Shown: piece after piece, positions 8,007 through 17,600 of the stretch
Position numbering within the stretch: the first letter of the stretch is position 1
Layout: each line of letters starts with the position of its first letter
Source: JAYVIQ01 sp043770215
GTDB taxonomy: Bacteria > Bacteroidota > Bacteroidia > Cytophagales > JAAEPT01
Direction of reading: 5' to 3'
Length of the DNA stretch: 31,145 nt
NCBI GenBank assembly: GCA_043770215.1
Contig: JAYVIQ010000103.1
Coordinates: 1 to 31,145 of the forward strand
The notes under the pieces: generated by a model
Databases searched by the model: none
Told to the model about the DNA's origin: nothing
Seen by the model: the letters and a program-made list of their open reading frames with translations, nothing else
Translations under genes and position numbers: made by a program

Positions 8007-11000
8007 TTAAGTGTTTTTATGTATGTTTTGAGTTAAGAGTATTCCTACAATACTTATATCATCTGTTTGAATATCAGATGTTTTTTTCCATTTATCTATA
8101 GTTGTTTGTAGAAATATCTTTTGTTCGTTTGCTGTTTGTTTTATAGCTGTAAGCTCTAGTGTTTCTTTTAATTTATTGGTTCCAAATTTCTCTATTTTAT
8201 TCCCTCCAAATTGGTCTGTAATACCATCTGTAAACATGTACAAACTTTTTACATTTTCAAAAGCAATTTCATGAATGTTAAAATTTTCTTTTCTGTAAGC
8301 ATCTCCTATAGATTTTCTAGTGCCTTTTACAAGGTTTAATTGGTTATTTCTATCAAAATATACCAATGGTCTTCCTGCGCCTGAGTATGAAATCAGTTGG
8401 GTATTTAAGTCAAAGCATAGTAAAGAAACATCTAAACCATCTGAAATTTTTGTACTCTGATTTTTATGTAATTGATGTACAATAGCTTCATGCAAATAAT
8501 CTAATAATAGGTTTGTAGCAATACGATTGTATTTTTGTACAATGGAGTTTAAGAAACTTTGGCTCAAAATAGTCATGAATCCACCAGGTACACCATGCCC
8601 AGTACAGTCGCATAAGGCAACATAAATTCTTCCCTCACCATTATCATAAAACCACACAAAATCTCCTCCAACAATGTCTTTTGGCATTTCTATAGAAAAG
8701 TGTTCAATAAAATTAAACGTTACAGCATTTAAATCTGGTATAACGGCATCTTGAATTCTCTTTGCATATGCAATAGAGGATAAGATACTTTCGTTTTTAT
8801 TGTTTAATTCTATCGTTTTTTTTGCAATAAGTGATTCAAGCATTATTTTTTTACGAGCATTACTTTTTTGTTGTACTAAAAATAAAAAGCTTGTGATACT
8901 CAAAAAAACAAATGCAAATAGAATAATAAACCAAAGCTTACTCCATAATGGAGTATCTATATTAATTTTAAATGCTGCTTTGCGCTCTTCGCAAAGTCCA
9001 TCTATACAAGCTTTTACTTTAAAAACATATTTACCTGGCCCCAGATCTTTGTATATTGCTTTTTCAGAGTTGTTTCCATCTCTCCAATCCGTATCATAAC
9101 CTTCTAGCAAGTACTTAAACTGTGTGTTGTCTGAGGCATTAAAACTTACTCCTTTGTAAAAAAACTCTAGTTTGTAGCGTCCATAATCTAAATCAATAGA
9201 TTTTTTATGAATGTCAAAAATTGAGTCATTTATTTTTATGGCTTTTACGCCAAATCTAGATAAGATTTTTTTGTTTAGGTACACTCTTGGTTCAATTTTT
9301 ATGATTCCATGGTCAGAACCAAATAAAAAAACAGTACTATTTGCTTTTAATGAAGATCTGAGTTGAAAATGATTTATTACTCCAAAACTCTTTTCTAGTT
9401 TATTGATTCTATTAGTAGTTACATTTAATAAGCTTAAATTGTCCTGATGATTGATTATAACTACGGAATCATTAAAAGTTTCTACAGAGTAAATAATGTT
9501 AGAAAGTAATCCATTTGCTGTAGTTAGTGATTTCACTCCAACCTTTGTTTTTATAAATAAACCATCTCCTAAAGTACCTATGTATAAATTTCCTTTTAGC
9601 TCTACCATATCACTTATACTTACAGAAGGGTCAGAGGAGGGCAGCTTGTATTCTGTTATCTTATCATTTTGGATATAAAAAATTCTATTGTTTTTGGTTC
9701 CTACAGCTACTTCCCCTGACTTTAGAGCAACACAAACATTTACTAAATTGTGCCTAAGGCCATTAGAGGTATTGAAATGAATACTACTTTTAAGGTGAAT
9801 ATTATATTTAAAAAGACCATTATAGGTAGACACCCAAAGCATGTTGTTTTGATATAAAAGATGATTGACTTTTAAAGAAAGGCTTTGATTGTTATAAAAG
9901 ATTGCGTTAATTTTTTTTGTTTTAAAGTCAAAATAGTAAACGCCATTTTCTGTTGTACCTATATATACACCTGCTTCTGTTTTTGCTAGGCAAGAGATTG
10001 TTCCCTTTTTCTTTTCTAATGTAGTTAGTATTTGCAGGGAGTCTTTTGAATCCAGTGTAAACAATTGGTTTTCTGTAGCTACTGTTATTTCATTATTAAA
10101 TTGGGTTATATCTTTTATCAGTAGTTGGTTTGATTTATTTAGTGAAATTAATTTAAAAAAATCATTTGTTTTGTAAAGCAATCCTGTGCCATAGGTACAA
10201 AACCAAACGTTTCCTTGATAATCTTCAAAGGTTTTATTTACAAAGTTTATGTCTACTTTATTGGATGTTTTGTGGTTAAATAAATAGTTTGGTGAATTTT
10301 TGTTGGCATAGTCTACCTCTATAATTCCTTGACCAAAAGTAGAAATCCATAAGTGTTGTCTACTGTCAAACATTAAATGACGTATAGGTGTAGAAAAAGT
10401 AAAGTTACTTAAAAGTAGTTTTTTTGCTGTTTTCATGTCTTGATTTTCAAAAAATAAAACACCTTGGTCTGTTGTACCTATAAAAATTTTGTCTTTGTAA
10501 AAACTAACATGGTTTATACCACCTAAATTTTCTATTTTATGTTTAAGGAACACTTTATTGTTTTTACTTATCCCCAAAACATAAAGTCCCATTTGAGAGC
10601 AAACAAAAAAATTATTGTTTGAATAGATAATGTCTGAGACATTGTCTATTCCAAAACTGCCATAGTTTATGTTTAATTCTATTTTTTGAGTATAAGTGTT
10701 GAATAAAGAAAAACCTACGTCTTGTGCTACAAGTAGTATTTTATGTTCAGAAACAGCATGTAATTTTACAATTTTTTGAGTGTATCTAGTGCTTATCTTT
10801 TTTAAATGATCTTTTTCTAATTTACCAAAAAAACCTTTTTTGCCACATACCCACATACCATCTTTATTTAGCAATGCATCGTAGATGACATTGTCTGTAC
10901 TATTTTTAGAGGTATAGGTAAGTATATTTTTATTATCAAATTTAGACAAACCTTTAGAGTTAGATACCCAAACATTGCCAATAGAATCTTGCTCTATATC

Positions 11001-11087
11001 ATATATATAATCATTTACAAAGCCATGATTTGAATTAAACTCTTGGTATTGTATGTTCTGAGAAAATAAGAGAAAAGTTTTAATCAA
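8007..11087 (-). CDS. Propeller/Y_Y_Y receptor with cytoplasmic SpoIIE/PP2C phosphatase
   Basis: The protein is 1026 aa from the TTG at 11087. Residues ~15-620 are repeated two-component-regulator propeller blades (for example DSIGNVWVSNSKGLSKFD, GNVWFCTYGTGLLYKT), predicted periplasmic. Residues ~630-700 form a Y_Y_Y domain (LLEGYDTDWRDG, LGPGKYVFKVKA). A membrane helix lies at ~716-738, then a linker (SSIAYAKRIQDAVIP) and a PP2C-like SpoIIE domain (~790-1020). Its metal-binding acids are present: IVGGDF, CDCTGHGVPGGF, FTDGITDQ, TDDISIVG. It probably senses an outside signal and dephosphorylates a cytoplasmic regulator; the target is unknown. It is the last gene of the operon. The TTG start leaves half a signal peptide. 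A better ATG at 11131 is one base out of frame because of an A9 tract (see findings). Confidence 0.88.
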   Translation of the reverse strand: MIKTFLLFSQNIQYQEFNSNHGFVNDYIYDIEQDSIGNVWVSNSKGLSKFDNKNILTYTSKNSTDNVIYDALLNKDGMWVCGKKGFFGKLEKDHLKKISTRYTQKIVKLHAVSEHKILLVAQDVGFSLFNTYTQKIELNINYGSFGIDNVSDIIYSNNNFFVCSQMGLYVLGISKNNKVFLKHKIENLGGINHVSFYKDKIFIGTTDQGVLFFENQDMKTAKKLLLSNFTFSTPIRHLMFDSRQHLWISTFGQGIIEVDYANKNSPNYLFNHKTSNKVDINFVNKTFEDYQGNVWFCTYGTGLLYKTNDFFKLISLNKSNQLLIKDITQFNNEITVATENQLFTLDSKDSLQILTTLEKKKGTISCLAKTEAGVYIGTTENGVYYFDFKTKKINAIFYNNQSLSLKVNHLLYQNNMLWVSTYNGLFKYNIHLKSSIHFNTSNGLRHNLVNVCVALKSGEVAVGTKNNRIFYIQNDKITEYKLPSSDPSVSISDMVELKGNLYIGTLGDGLFIKTKVGVKSLTTANGLLSNIIYSVETFNDSVVIINHQDNLSLLNVTTNRINKLEKSFGVINHFQLRSSLKANSTVFLFGSDHGIIKIEPRVYLNKKILSRFGVKAIKINDSIFDIHKKSIDLDYGRYKLEFFYKGVSFNASDNTQFKYLLEGYDTDWRDGNNSEKAIYKDLGPGKYVFKVKACIDGLCEERKAAFKINIDTPLWSKLWFIILFAFVFLSITSFLFLVQQKSNARKKIMLESLIAKKTIELNNKNESILSSIAYAKRIQDAVIPDLNAVTFNFIEHFSIEMPKDIVGGDFVWFYDNGEGRIYVALCDCTGHGVPGGFMTILSQSFLNSIVQKYNRIATNLLLDYLHEAIVHQLHKNQSTKISDGLDVSLLCFDLNTQLISYSGAGRPLVYFDRNNQLNLVKGTRKSIGDAYRKENFNIHEIAFENVKSLYMFTDGITDQFGGNKIEKFGTNKLKETLELTAIKQTANEQKIFLQTTIDKWKKTSDIQTDDISIVGILLTQNIHKNT

Positions 11088-11138
11088 TAAAAAAAAATGC
11101 TTAAAGCACTAAAATTCACTTTTTTAAACATGATTTTT

Positions 11139-12092
11139 TTATTTTAACCCAATCGTTCTTTTTGGTGTGTAATCTCCTATGGGCACAGCCATAAAAGGAA
11201 GGTATTCGCCATATTGGTTTGTAATACTAAGTACAACATTATTATTTTTTGCAATTCCAATTCTGTTATTTACTACCTGAAAATCCATACAAGATTCTCT
11301 CTCTTTAGGTTCTACTTTATGTATGCTAGTACCCCAAATGTTATCTGCAGAAGTCACTCCTTTTTCTGCAACTTTTACTACAGAAAATATCTTTATTTCT
11401 ACTGCTCCATCTAAATCAAAATTGTTTTGTTTTAGTTTGATGACTTTATTATCTACGTAAGGGTACAAATGAGAAACTTCTTTGCTAGATTCATTTAGTC
11501 TAACGGTATATTCAAAAGTAAATGCATTAGAACCAATTATAGGTGTATTTTCGTTAGATTTAGAACTTAAAAAATACTTGTAGCAATTTCCATCATCTCC
11601 AGAGACTCCCTGTACAAAAGCTTTGAAAACGTAACCATCTAACTCTTTAGAGAACTCACCTTCATTTGGGTTAAACGGACCTAAGCTAAACCACTTGTTG
11701 TCATACTCTTTTTCGTTTCCAAATTCTTTAGAGAAAAGTAAATCTCCGGTTGCAGTCTCACTCAAATTTGCCGAGTTTGCTCCTTTTATTTTGCTATAAA
11801 TTCCATCTCCACCAAAGAATGAGATTTTGGTTTTTGTATCAAAGGTATTTATCAATTCATCATGTAATCCGCTTATGGCAGGATCGAAAATACGTATATA
11901 AAAGGGCTTTTTAAAAGTATTTGGGACAATGAAAAAAACAGATTGCTTAAAATCATCATCGCCAAAAGACAGCTTTGCCTGTGGACCAAAGTTAATTAAG
12001 TAGGGTATGTTCTCATCTAAACCAGGTACAGATTGGGCATTGAGGGCAATAGAAAAAAATAATAAGGTAAATAAGCTAGTAGTTTTTATCAT
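11139..12092 (-). CDS. Secreted protein of unknown function in the T9SS-substrate operon
   Basis: This 317-aa protein has a clear Sec signal peptide (MIKTTSLFTLLFFSIALNAQ, cleavage probably after AQ). The mature part looks all-beta, with no membrane helix and no motif I recognise. It contains only two cysteines (in GNCYKYF and RESCMDF), which could pair in the periplasm. It starts 3 nt after the stop of the PD40/PKD gene, and the following reading frame would begin 7 nt after its own stop. It is therefore surely cotranscribed and probably works with the surface protein or receptor encoded beside it. Function is not assignable. Confidence 0.75.
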   Translation of the reverse strand: MIKTTSLFTLLFFSIALNAQSVPGLDENIPYLINFGPQAKLSFGDDDFKQSVFFIVPNTFKKPFYIRIFDPAISGLHDELINTFDTKTKISFFGGDGIYSKIKGANSANLSETATGDLLFSKEFGNEKEYDNKWFSLGPFNPNEGEFSKELDGYVFKAFVQGVSGDDGNCYKYFLSSKSNENTPIIGSNAFTFEYTVRLNESSKEVSHLYPYVDNKVIKLKQNNFDLDGAVEIKIFSVVKVAEKGVTSADNIWGTSIHKVEPKERESCMDFQVVNNRIGIAKNNNVVLSITNQYGEYLPFMAVPIGDYTPKRTIGLK

Positions 12093-12095
12093 AAT

Positions 12096-13736
12096 TTACT
12101 GTAAAATTAAATATAAATCAGAAGAATTAGGGTCTATTACGTTAGAAATTGTAAGTCCGTATTCTAAATAAAATTGATTTTTAAATTTTTCTAACCAAGA
12201 TAGGTCACTTGGGATCATGTTGCTAGGTTGAATAATTATGGCTTTTTTTATTTCTATTTTAGCCATTTTTTTACTTATATATTCTGCCAATTCTTCACCA
12301 ATATACGTATCCATTTTAAGCACATTTGGGATAAGTTTAATTTTACATTCTTTTTGCTCTAAAGAATAATTATTAAAAAAAACATCTTTATAGCACGTGT
12401 TGCTATCGTCTAGAGCTGTTAATTTTACTGTATGATACCCTAAACTTAGTTCATTATTGGACAGATATACTTTTTCTTTGTTTAACAATACTGTTTCTTG
12501 ATTTATTTGCCAAACCATAGGTTTTTTGATGCTATTTTCTGTTTTAGAGTCTTTTAAAACCAAATGAAAAATTTCTTTTTCTTCTGTAATAGAGATGTAG
12601 TTTGGCAAATATTTTTTAATTTTTATAGGGTAATTAGCCACTTTTTTTATCTCATATCCTGAAAGAGAATCTATTAAACTTAGTACAACTTCATACTCAC
12701 CTTCGTTAGCAAAGCAATGATTTGCATAGTTTTTGTAACCCACAGACCCATCTCCAAAATACCACTTGTAATAATATGAAATAGAATCTGACAAAGGGCT
12801 TATGTCAAAAAAAGTGAAACACATTTTGGGTTTATAGGATTCTATACAAGAATCTGGAAAAATAAAATTTTTAGAAAAAATGTATATGTCATCTGAGCCA
12901 CTTCTGTCTGAGCTAAAATAACCTGTATGGTTGTCTTTAGAAATATAAGAAAAGTCATTAGCCACAGAGTTTATTGGTTTGGGCATTAGTATTAGATTGT
13001 CCAGCAATGAATCAGATAAGTAAATATCATATTCACCATATCCTTCTGTTCTTTTTGAAGAAAAATAAATAGTGTTGTCTTTGCCAAAACTTGGAAAAAT
13101 ATCATTTTCTGTTGAATTTATCTTTGTGCCTAAATTGATAGGTTCTTGCCATATATTGTTTTCTTTTTTGCTTTCCCAAATGTCCATATTTCCTTTCCCA
13201 CCTACCATATCAGAAACAAATAGAAGTCTATTGCCATCTTCTGAAAGACAAGGGTGGCTATAGTTATAGCTTAGGTTTACAAAGGGTAGTATTTTAGGGG
13301 TAGTCCAATGTTCATTAATACGTTCTGTTTGGAACAATGCAAGTTTTTCTTTTTCTTTTCTAGAAACTTCTGGTAAACTTTGGGTAAAAATAATACAATC
13401 ATCTGTTTTGCTGTAAACTGCGGGACCTTCTTTTTTTTCAATTTCAGCAATCTGTAATGGCACTACGTTAAATTTAGTGCTGTCTTTGTTTTTATGTTTT
13501 GCATAATATAGTTTGTCTAAGTATGTTTCTTTGCCATTTTCATCTACTTCTACAATTGTTTTTATGACATTATTCTTTTTGTTAGACACAAACAATATTC
13601 CATCTTTGTAATAATTTGGAGCAAACTCATCGTTTATTTTAGAATTAAAATCTAGTTTTTTTATATAGATTTCTTGTGCTCTCAAACCAAAGCAGACAAA
13701 TAATGGATATAAAAGAATCAAATATCTAAAATTCAT
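12096..13736 (-). CDS. PD40-propeller and PKD-domain secreted protein
   Basis: The 546-aa protein begins with a signal peptide (MNFRYLILLYPLFVCFGLRA). Residues ~30-285 carry WD40-like PD40 blades with typical strands: HPCLSEDGNRLLFVSDM, DIFPSFGKDNTIYFSSKR, YGEYDIYLS, TGYFSSDRSGSDDIYIF. Residues ~300-372 are a PKD fold (YKWYFGDGSVGYKNY, NEGEYEVVLSLID). The C-terminal ~80 residues (about 460-546) are unrecognised and are not the OmpA peptidoglycan-binding domain that ends many PD40 proteins. PD40 proteins often accompany PorP/SprF proteins in Bacteroidota, and this gene touches the PorP/SprF gene through a 1-nt TAATG overlap. Likely role: a periplasmic or outer-membrane accessory of the surface protein encoded upstream. 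Confidence 0.8.
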   Translation of the reverse strand: MNFRYLILLYPLFVCFGLRAQEIYIKKLDFNSKINDEFAPNYYKDGILFVSNKKNNVIKTIVEVDENGKETYLDKLYYAKHKNKDSTKFNVVPLQIAEIEKKEGPAVYSKTDDCIIFTQSLPEVSRKEKEKLALFQTERINEHWTTPKILPFVNLSYNYSHPCLSEDGNRLLFVSDMVGGKGNMDIWESKKENNIWQEPINLGTKINSTENDIFPSFGKDNTIYFSSKRTEGYGEYDIYLSDSLLDNLILMPKPINSVANDFSYISKDNHTGYFSSDRSGSDDIYIFSKNFIFPDSCIESYKPKMCFTFFDISPLSDSISYYYKWYFGDGSVGYKNYANHCFANEGEYEVVLSLIDSLSGYEIKKVANYPIKIKKYLPNYISITEEKEIFHLVLKDSKTENSIKKPMVWQINQETVLLNKEKVYLSNNELSLGYHTVKLTALDDSNTCYKDVFFNNYSLEQKECKIKLIPNVLKMDTYIGEELAEYISKKMAKIEIKKAIIIQPSNMIPSDLSWLEKFKNQFYLEYGLTISNVIDPNSSDLYLILQ

Positions 13737-14620
13737 TAAAAGAATTTTGTGTTGGTGCTATGAACTATTTTTTTAAGTTCATAACTAATATTTATTTCGT
13801 GGTTACCAGCTGAGTTTTCTGGATTTAGACCCCCTAATCCATAATCAAAAGAATAGCCTATTTGTAATTGTGGGGCTATTAAGTAGTCTAAACTAAGGCC
13901 ATATGTTTTTGATAATCTAGACAAAATACCTATGTCTAATGTTTTTTTAAGTCTAAAAATAAGTGTTATATCTGGCTGCATGTTGCCTGCCTCTATCTTT
14001 CTGAAGAGAATATTGGGTAGTACACTAAGATCTTTACTTACCTTGCAATCATATCCTGCAATTAAAGTGTAATTCCATGTTCCAGCATCAATAGTGCTGT
14101 TAGGTCCGTTGATTATTTCTGGCAAAGCAGCTCCTAAATAATAGGTATTTGTTTTGTAATACATTCCAAAACCTGTACCAAATGCTAATTGAAAATCTTC
14201 ATTAAATACAAGATCTCCTTTTGAGATAAGGTTTACGTCTTTATTTTTGGTGCTGTAAACACCAAGCTTAGTACCAAAGTTTAGTTGCTTATTTTCTTTT
14301 ACTATTTTGTATGAAAAATAAGTACTTACCCCTGTTTTAGTTATGGGATTGACTTCATCTTTATACAATTGGACACCTAAGGCTATTTTATCATTTTTTA
14401 ATGGAGTATGCCCAGAAAGTAACATGGTTTTTGGACCTAAATCGCTTCCTAACCATTGATTTCTATATGAAAAAGAGGTGATAAGTGCGTTTTTAGATCC
14501 TGTAATCGCTGGGTTTACTAATAAACTGTGGTACATATATTGGGTATTTATGGGCATATATTGACTCATAACCACGTTTATGCTTGATGCTATGGTAATT
14601 ATAGTAGTAAGTAATTTCAT
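13736..14620 (-). CDS. PorP/SprF family type IX secretion outer-membrane protein
   Basis: The 294-aa protein has a short signal peptide (MKLLTTIITIASSINVVMSQ) and the PorP/SprF opening QYMYHSLLVNPAITGSKN. The SFSYRNQWLG segment follows, then alternating beta strands and a C-terminal barrel half (GYSFDYGLGGLNPENSAGNHEINISY). Members are outer-membrane beta barrels; SprF in Flavobacterium johnsoniae is needed to export the adhesin SprB. The ATG at 14620 is chosen over the longer frame from 14728, since it gives a signal peptide and overlaps the previous stop as ATGA. Its placement right after a CHU_C protein mirrors the sprB-sprF order, so it is probably the dedicated partner of that protein. 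Confidence 0.9.
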   Translation of the reverse strand: MKLLTTIITIASSINVVMSQYMPINTQYMYHSLLVNPAITGSKNALITSFSYRNQWLGSDLGPKTMLLSGHTPLKNDKIALGVQLYKDEVNPITKTGVSTYFSYKIVKENKQLNFGTKLGVYSTKNKDVNLISKGDLVFNEDFQLAFGTGFGMYYKTNTYYLGAALPEIINGPNSTIDAGTWNYTLIAGYDCKVSKDLSVLPNILFRKIEAGNMQPDITLIFRLKKTLDIGILSRLSKTYGLSLDYLIAPQLQIGYSFDYGLGGLNPENSAGNHEINISYELKKIVHSTNTKFF

Positions 14621-17600
14621 TTTTGAATAACAAATGTGCCTTTCCTTGTTTTTTCTCCTATAATTTTTATTGTATAATAATACACATCTTCTGGCAATGG
14701 ACATCCGTTTGGAAAGGTACCATACCAATCATTTTTGTAATTGTCTAGATCTACAATAGTTTGTCCCAATCTGTTTATTATCGTTAGTTGTATTTGTTTG
14801 TTGGATAAACCTAGTATTTCAAATGCATCATTCATTCCGTCTCCATTAGGAGAAATCCCGCCAGAAATATTTATCTTTTCTTTTCTAATGATAAGGGTGT
14901 CTACGTATTCTGGGCATACAGAATTGCTTATCTTCCATACCAAAGCACTTGAATCTTGCCCATATAATATCCCTGAAGATGATACAGATGTACGATCATC
15001 TAAACCAATAGAGCTTTTATCATAAATCCATTCTGCCTCATAGCCAAATGGTACAGCACTTGCGTTTAGTGAAAAATCCTCTTCTAAAGCGCTAAGAGTT
15101 ATATCTAAACCAGCATTTGTATTTTTGGGGTCTTCTAAAATGAATATGTTTTTAGAACTATTTAAGCATTCATTGTTTGATTCTGCTTTATACTCTATTT
15201 CATACAAACCATTTTTGACTAATGGCAAAACCCTACTTTCTACTCCGTTTACTTTCCACAACCCTACCCCTAATTCATTTAGGTTTATTTCTTGGTTTTT
15301 GGCGCAATACGTATCTAACAATCCGTTTATAAAAGAATTTTTATTTTCTAGTACTTTTACGGTTACACTCGATGAATCAGCGCAAATTCCGTCATTAACA
15401 ATTCTTTGAATCGTTTTATCTTCTAGTACTTCAAATGATAGTGTTGAGTTAATTTTTTTATTTATTTTCCAAATTCCTGTCCCTAAATTGGCTAAGTTTA
15501 CAGCCTCTTCATTTCTGCAATAATTTTTTTTCAGACCTATTATTTCAACGTTTGGTTTTTGAACAAGTGTAATAATTTTTTCATTTGAAATCTTACAACT
15601 GGCAAATTCACGTATTAAATTTATTCTGTAGCTAGCCGCTTTTAATGAATTAGGATCTAATTTGCCATCAAAAGAAAGATTGTCTATAGACCAGTAGGTT
15701 TTGGAAAGAAGATCTTCAGCAATAAGTTTATTTAGGTCTATAGTCTCTGAGGGTAAGCATATTGTATTAGTAAATTCCCAATCTGTATTAGGTTTATTAA
15801 AAACAATAGACTCTTCTAGGCTTGTAATACAATTTCCATTTTCATATACAAACTTTAGTAGATGTTTTCCATTCTTAACGGCTAACGTTTGAAGTTTTTG
15901 CTCCACTAAATTTCCATCAAGAAACCATTGCCCTTTATCTGCTCCAGCTATAAAGGAAAACAAATCTAGTTCTTTATTTTCTGTACAAATCCCTTGGTCT
16001 TTAATATCATTTTTCCATAATAAAACAGGTGGTGCTATTTTAGAGATCAAAACAGGTATTGGTTTAGAACATCTAAATTCAGTATCCAACCAAGAAATAA
16101 TAGTCTGATTAGATTTCAAATTCATTTTTGAATTTGTTTTTTGCTCATTAGTTATGCTTATCTCATTAGCATCATAAGACCATTTACCTGAGTTGAGCAT
16201 TTTTTGGGTCACCTGAAAGTCTATACCGCATCCATTGTCTAGCAAAGACGGTAACTCAAATGTATTTAAGTTAATAAAAACCATAGCTTCTTTAACCTCA
16301 CCAGTCCTTTCTTCTCTTATGGAATATTTAAAAGAATCTCTGCCTACACTTATTTCGTTTGTTTTATTAAATGTATACGTGTAGTTTAGATTGTCAATAC
16401 TCTTAGTTAGGGTGCCATAAATTGGAGCCTCTAGGATTTTGGTTGAGTAAGTTTGACCTAAAGTTAAAAAGTCATTTTGAGTAATATTTAGGGCAATAGG
16501 TGCAGATGTGGTTAAGCAAAATGAATCATTTTTAATGCCAAATGTACTGTTTGTAAAAGAATCTCTGAAATCTAATGCATTATCTAAATCAAAATCTGCC
16601 AATTGTGTTTTTAAGTCTGAGATATTTCCATGAGGATATAAGTAAGTGTCTCCGTTATCAACTGAATAATAAAGACCATTATTACCAAGTCTGTTTGTTA
16701 TTTTATCTATTACAAAATCTGATGATTCAAAAAATAATTTCGACTCATAAATATCCAAAACTCCATCTTGGTCTGTGTCTTTGTCTAAGTAATCTGGTGT
16801 ACCGTCTAAATCAAAGTCAACAGGTTGTAAACCTCCTACATATACTGCATTTACACCTAAATTAGAGATATAGTTTGGAGATATAGCATTTGGAATTTTA
16901 TAATTAGTTGTGCTCTGTGCTTCTATATTGTCTGGAATTAAATCATTGTCACTGTCTAAATCCAAATGATTAGGTATTTGATCTCTATCTGTATCATTAT
17001 AACAAAGTTCTGCTTTCAATACCTTTAATCCCCCAATATTTGTAGCTGAGCCTGTCAAATCTTGTTTTGTAATAGTTATTTCTGATACATTTATTAAATC
17101 TAAACTAAATAATTCTGCATTAGAGCTACTTATGTCTGAATTGGTATATAGTTTTCCTTCTAAAAGTGAAGTGCCTATTGTTTGAAAAAGAATTGTTGAA
17201 CTGTTAGCTCTAAAATTTAAAGAGCCACCTGTCTGTACTTTTATAGTGAATGTTTCATTTTTATTAAATAAATCTCCAAACCAACCTAAAGACAAGTTTA
17301 CAGGGGCATTAAAGGTGTACTGATATTTTATTGTTTCTTGTGGGCTTGTTATAGGAAGGGTATTTTTCACCGAAACTTCAAGATTATGATCTACTAATAT
17401 TCCAAAAGCGTTTTCTGGTATAGATTCTATTACTTTTAGGTCTACCAAAACCCCGTCTGACAAACCAATGGGGGCTGCACCATAAAGAAGCGATTTTGAA
17501 ATCAAAAGGGTATCATTTTTTATTTTGTTGCCTTCTAAAATTGAAATTGGATTTAATTCAACCAATACTGGGCAGTTTTTCAAACCCTCTATTGCATCTA

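Noticed and set aside
14621..14728. Longer start for the PorP/SprF gene
   Set aside because: The added 36 residues are basic, lie inside the previous gene and would hide the signal peptide; the ATG at 14620 overlaps the stop as ATGA.
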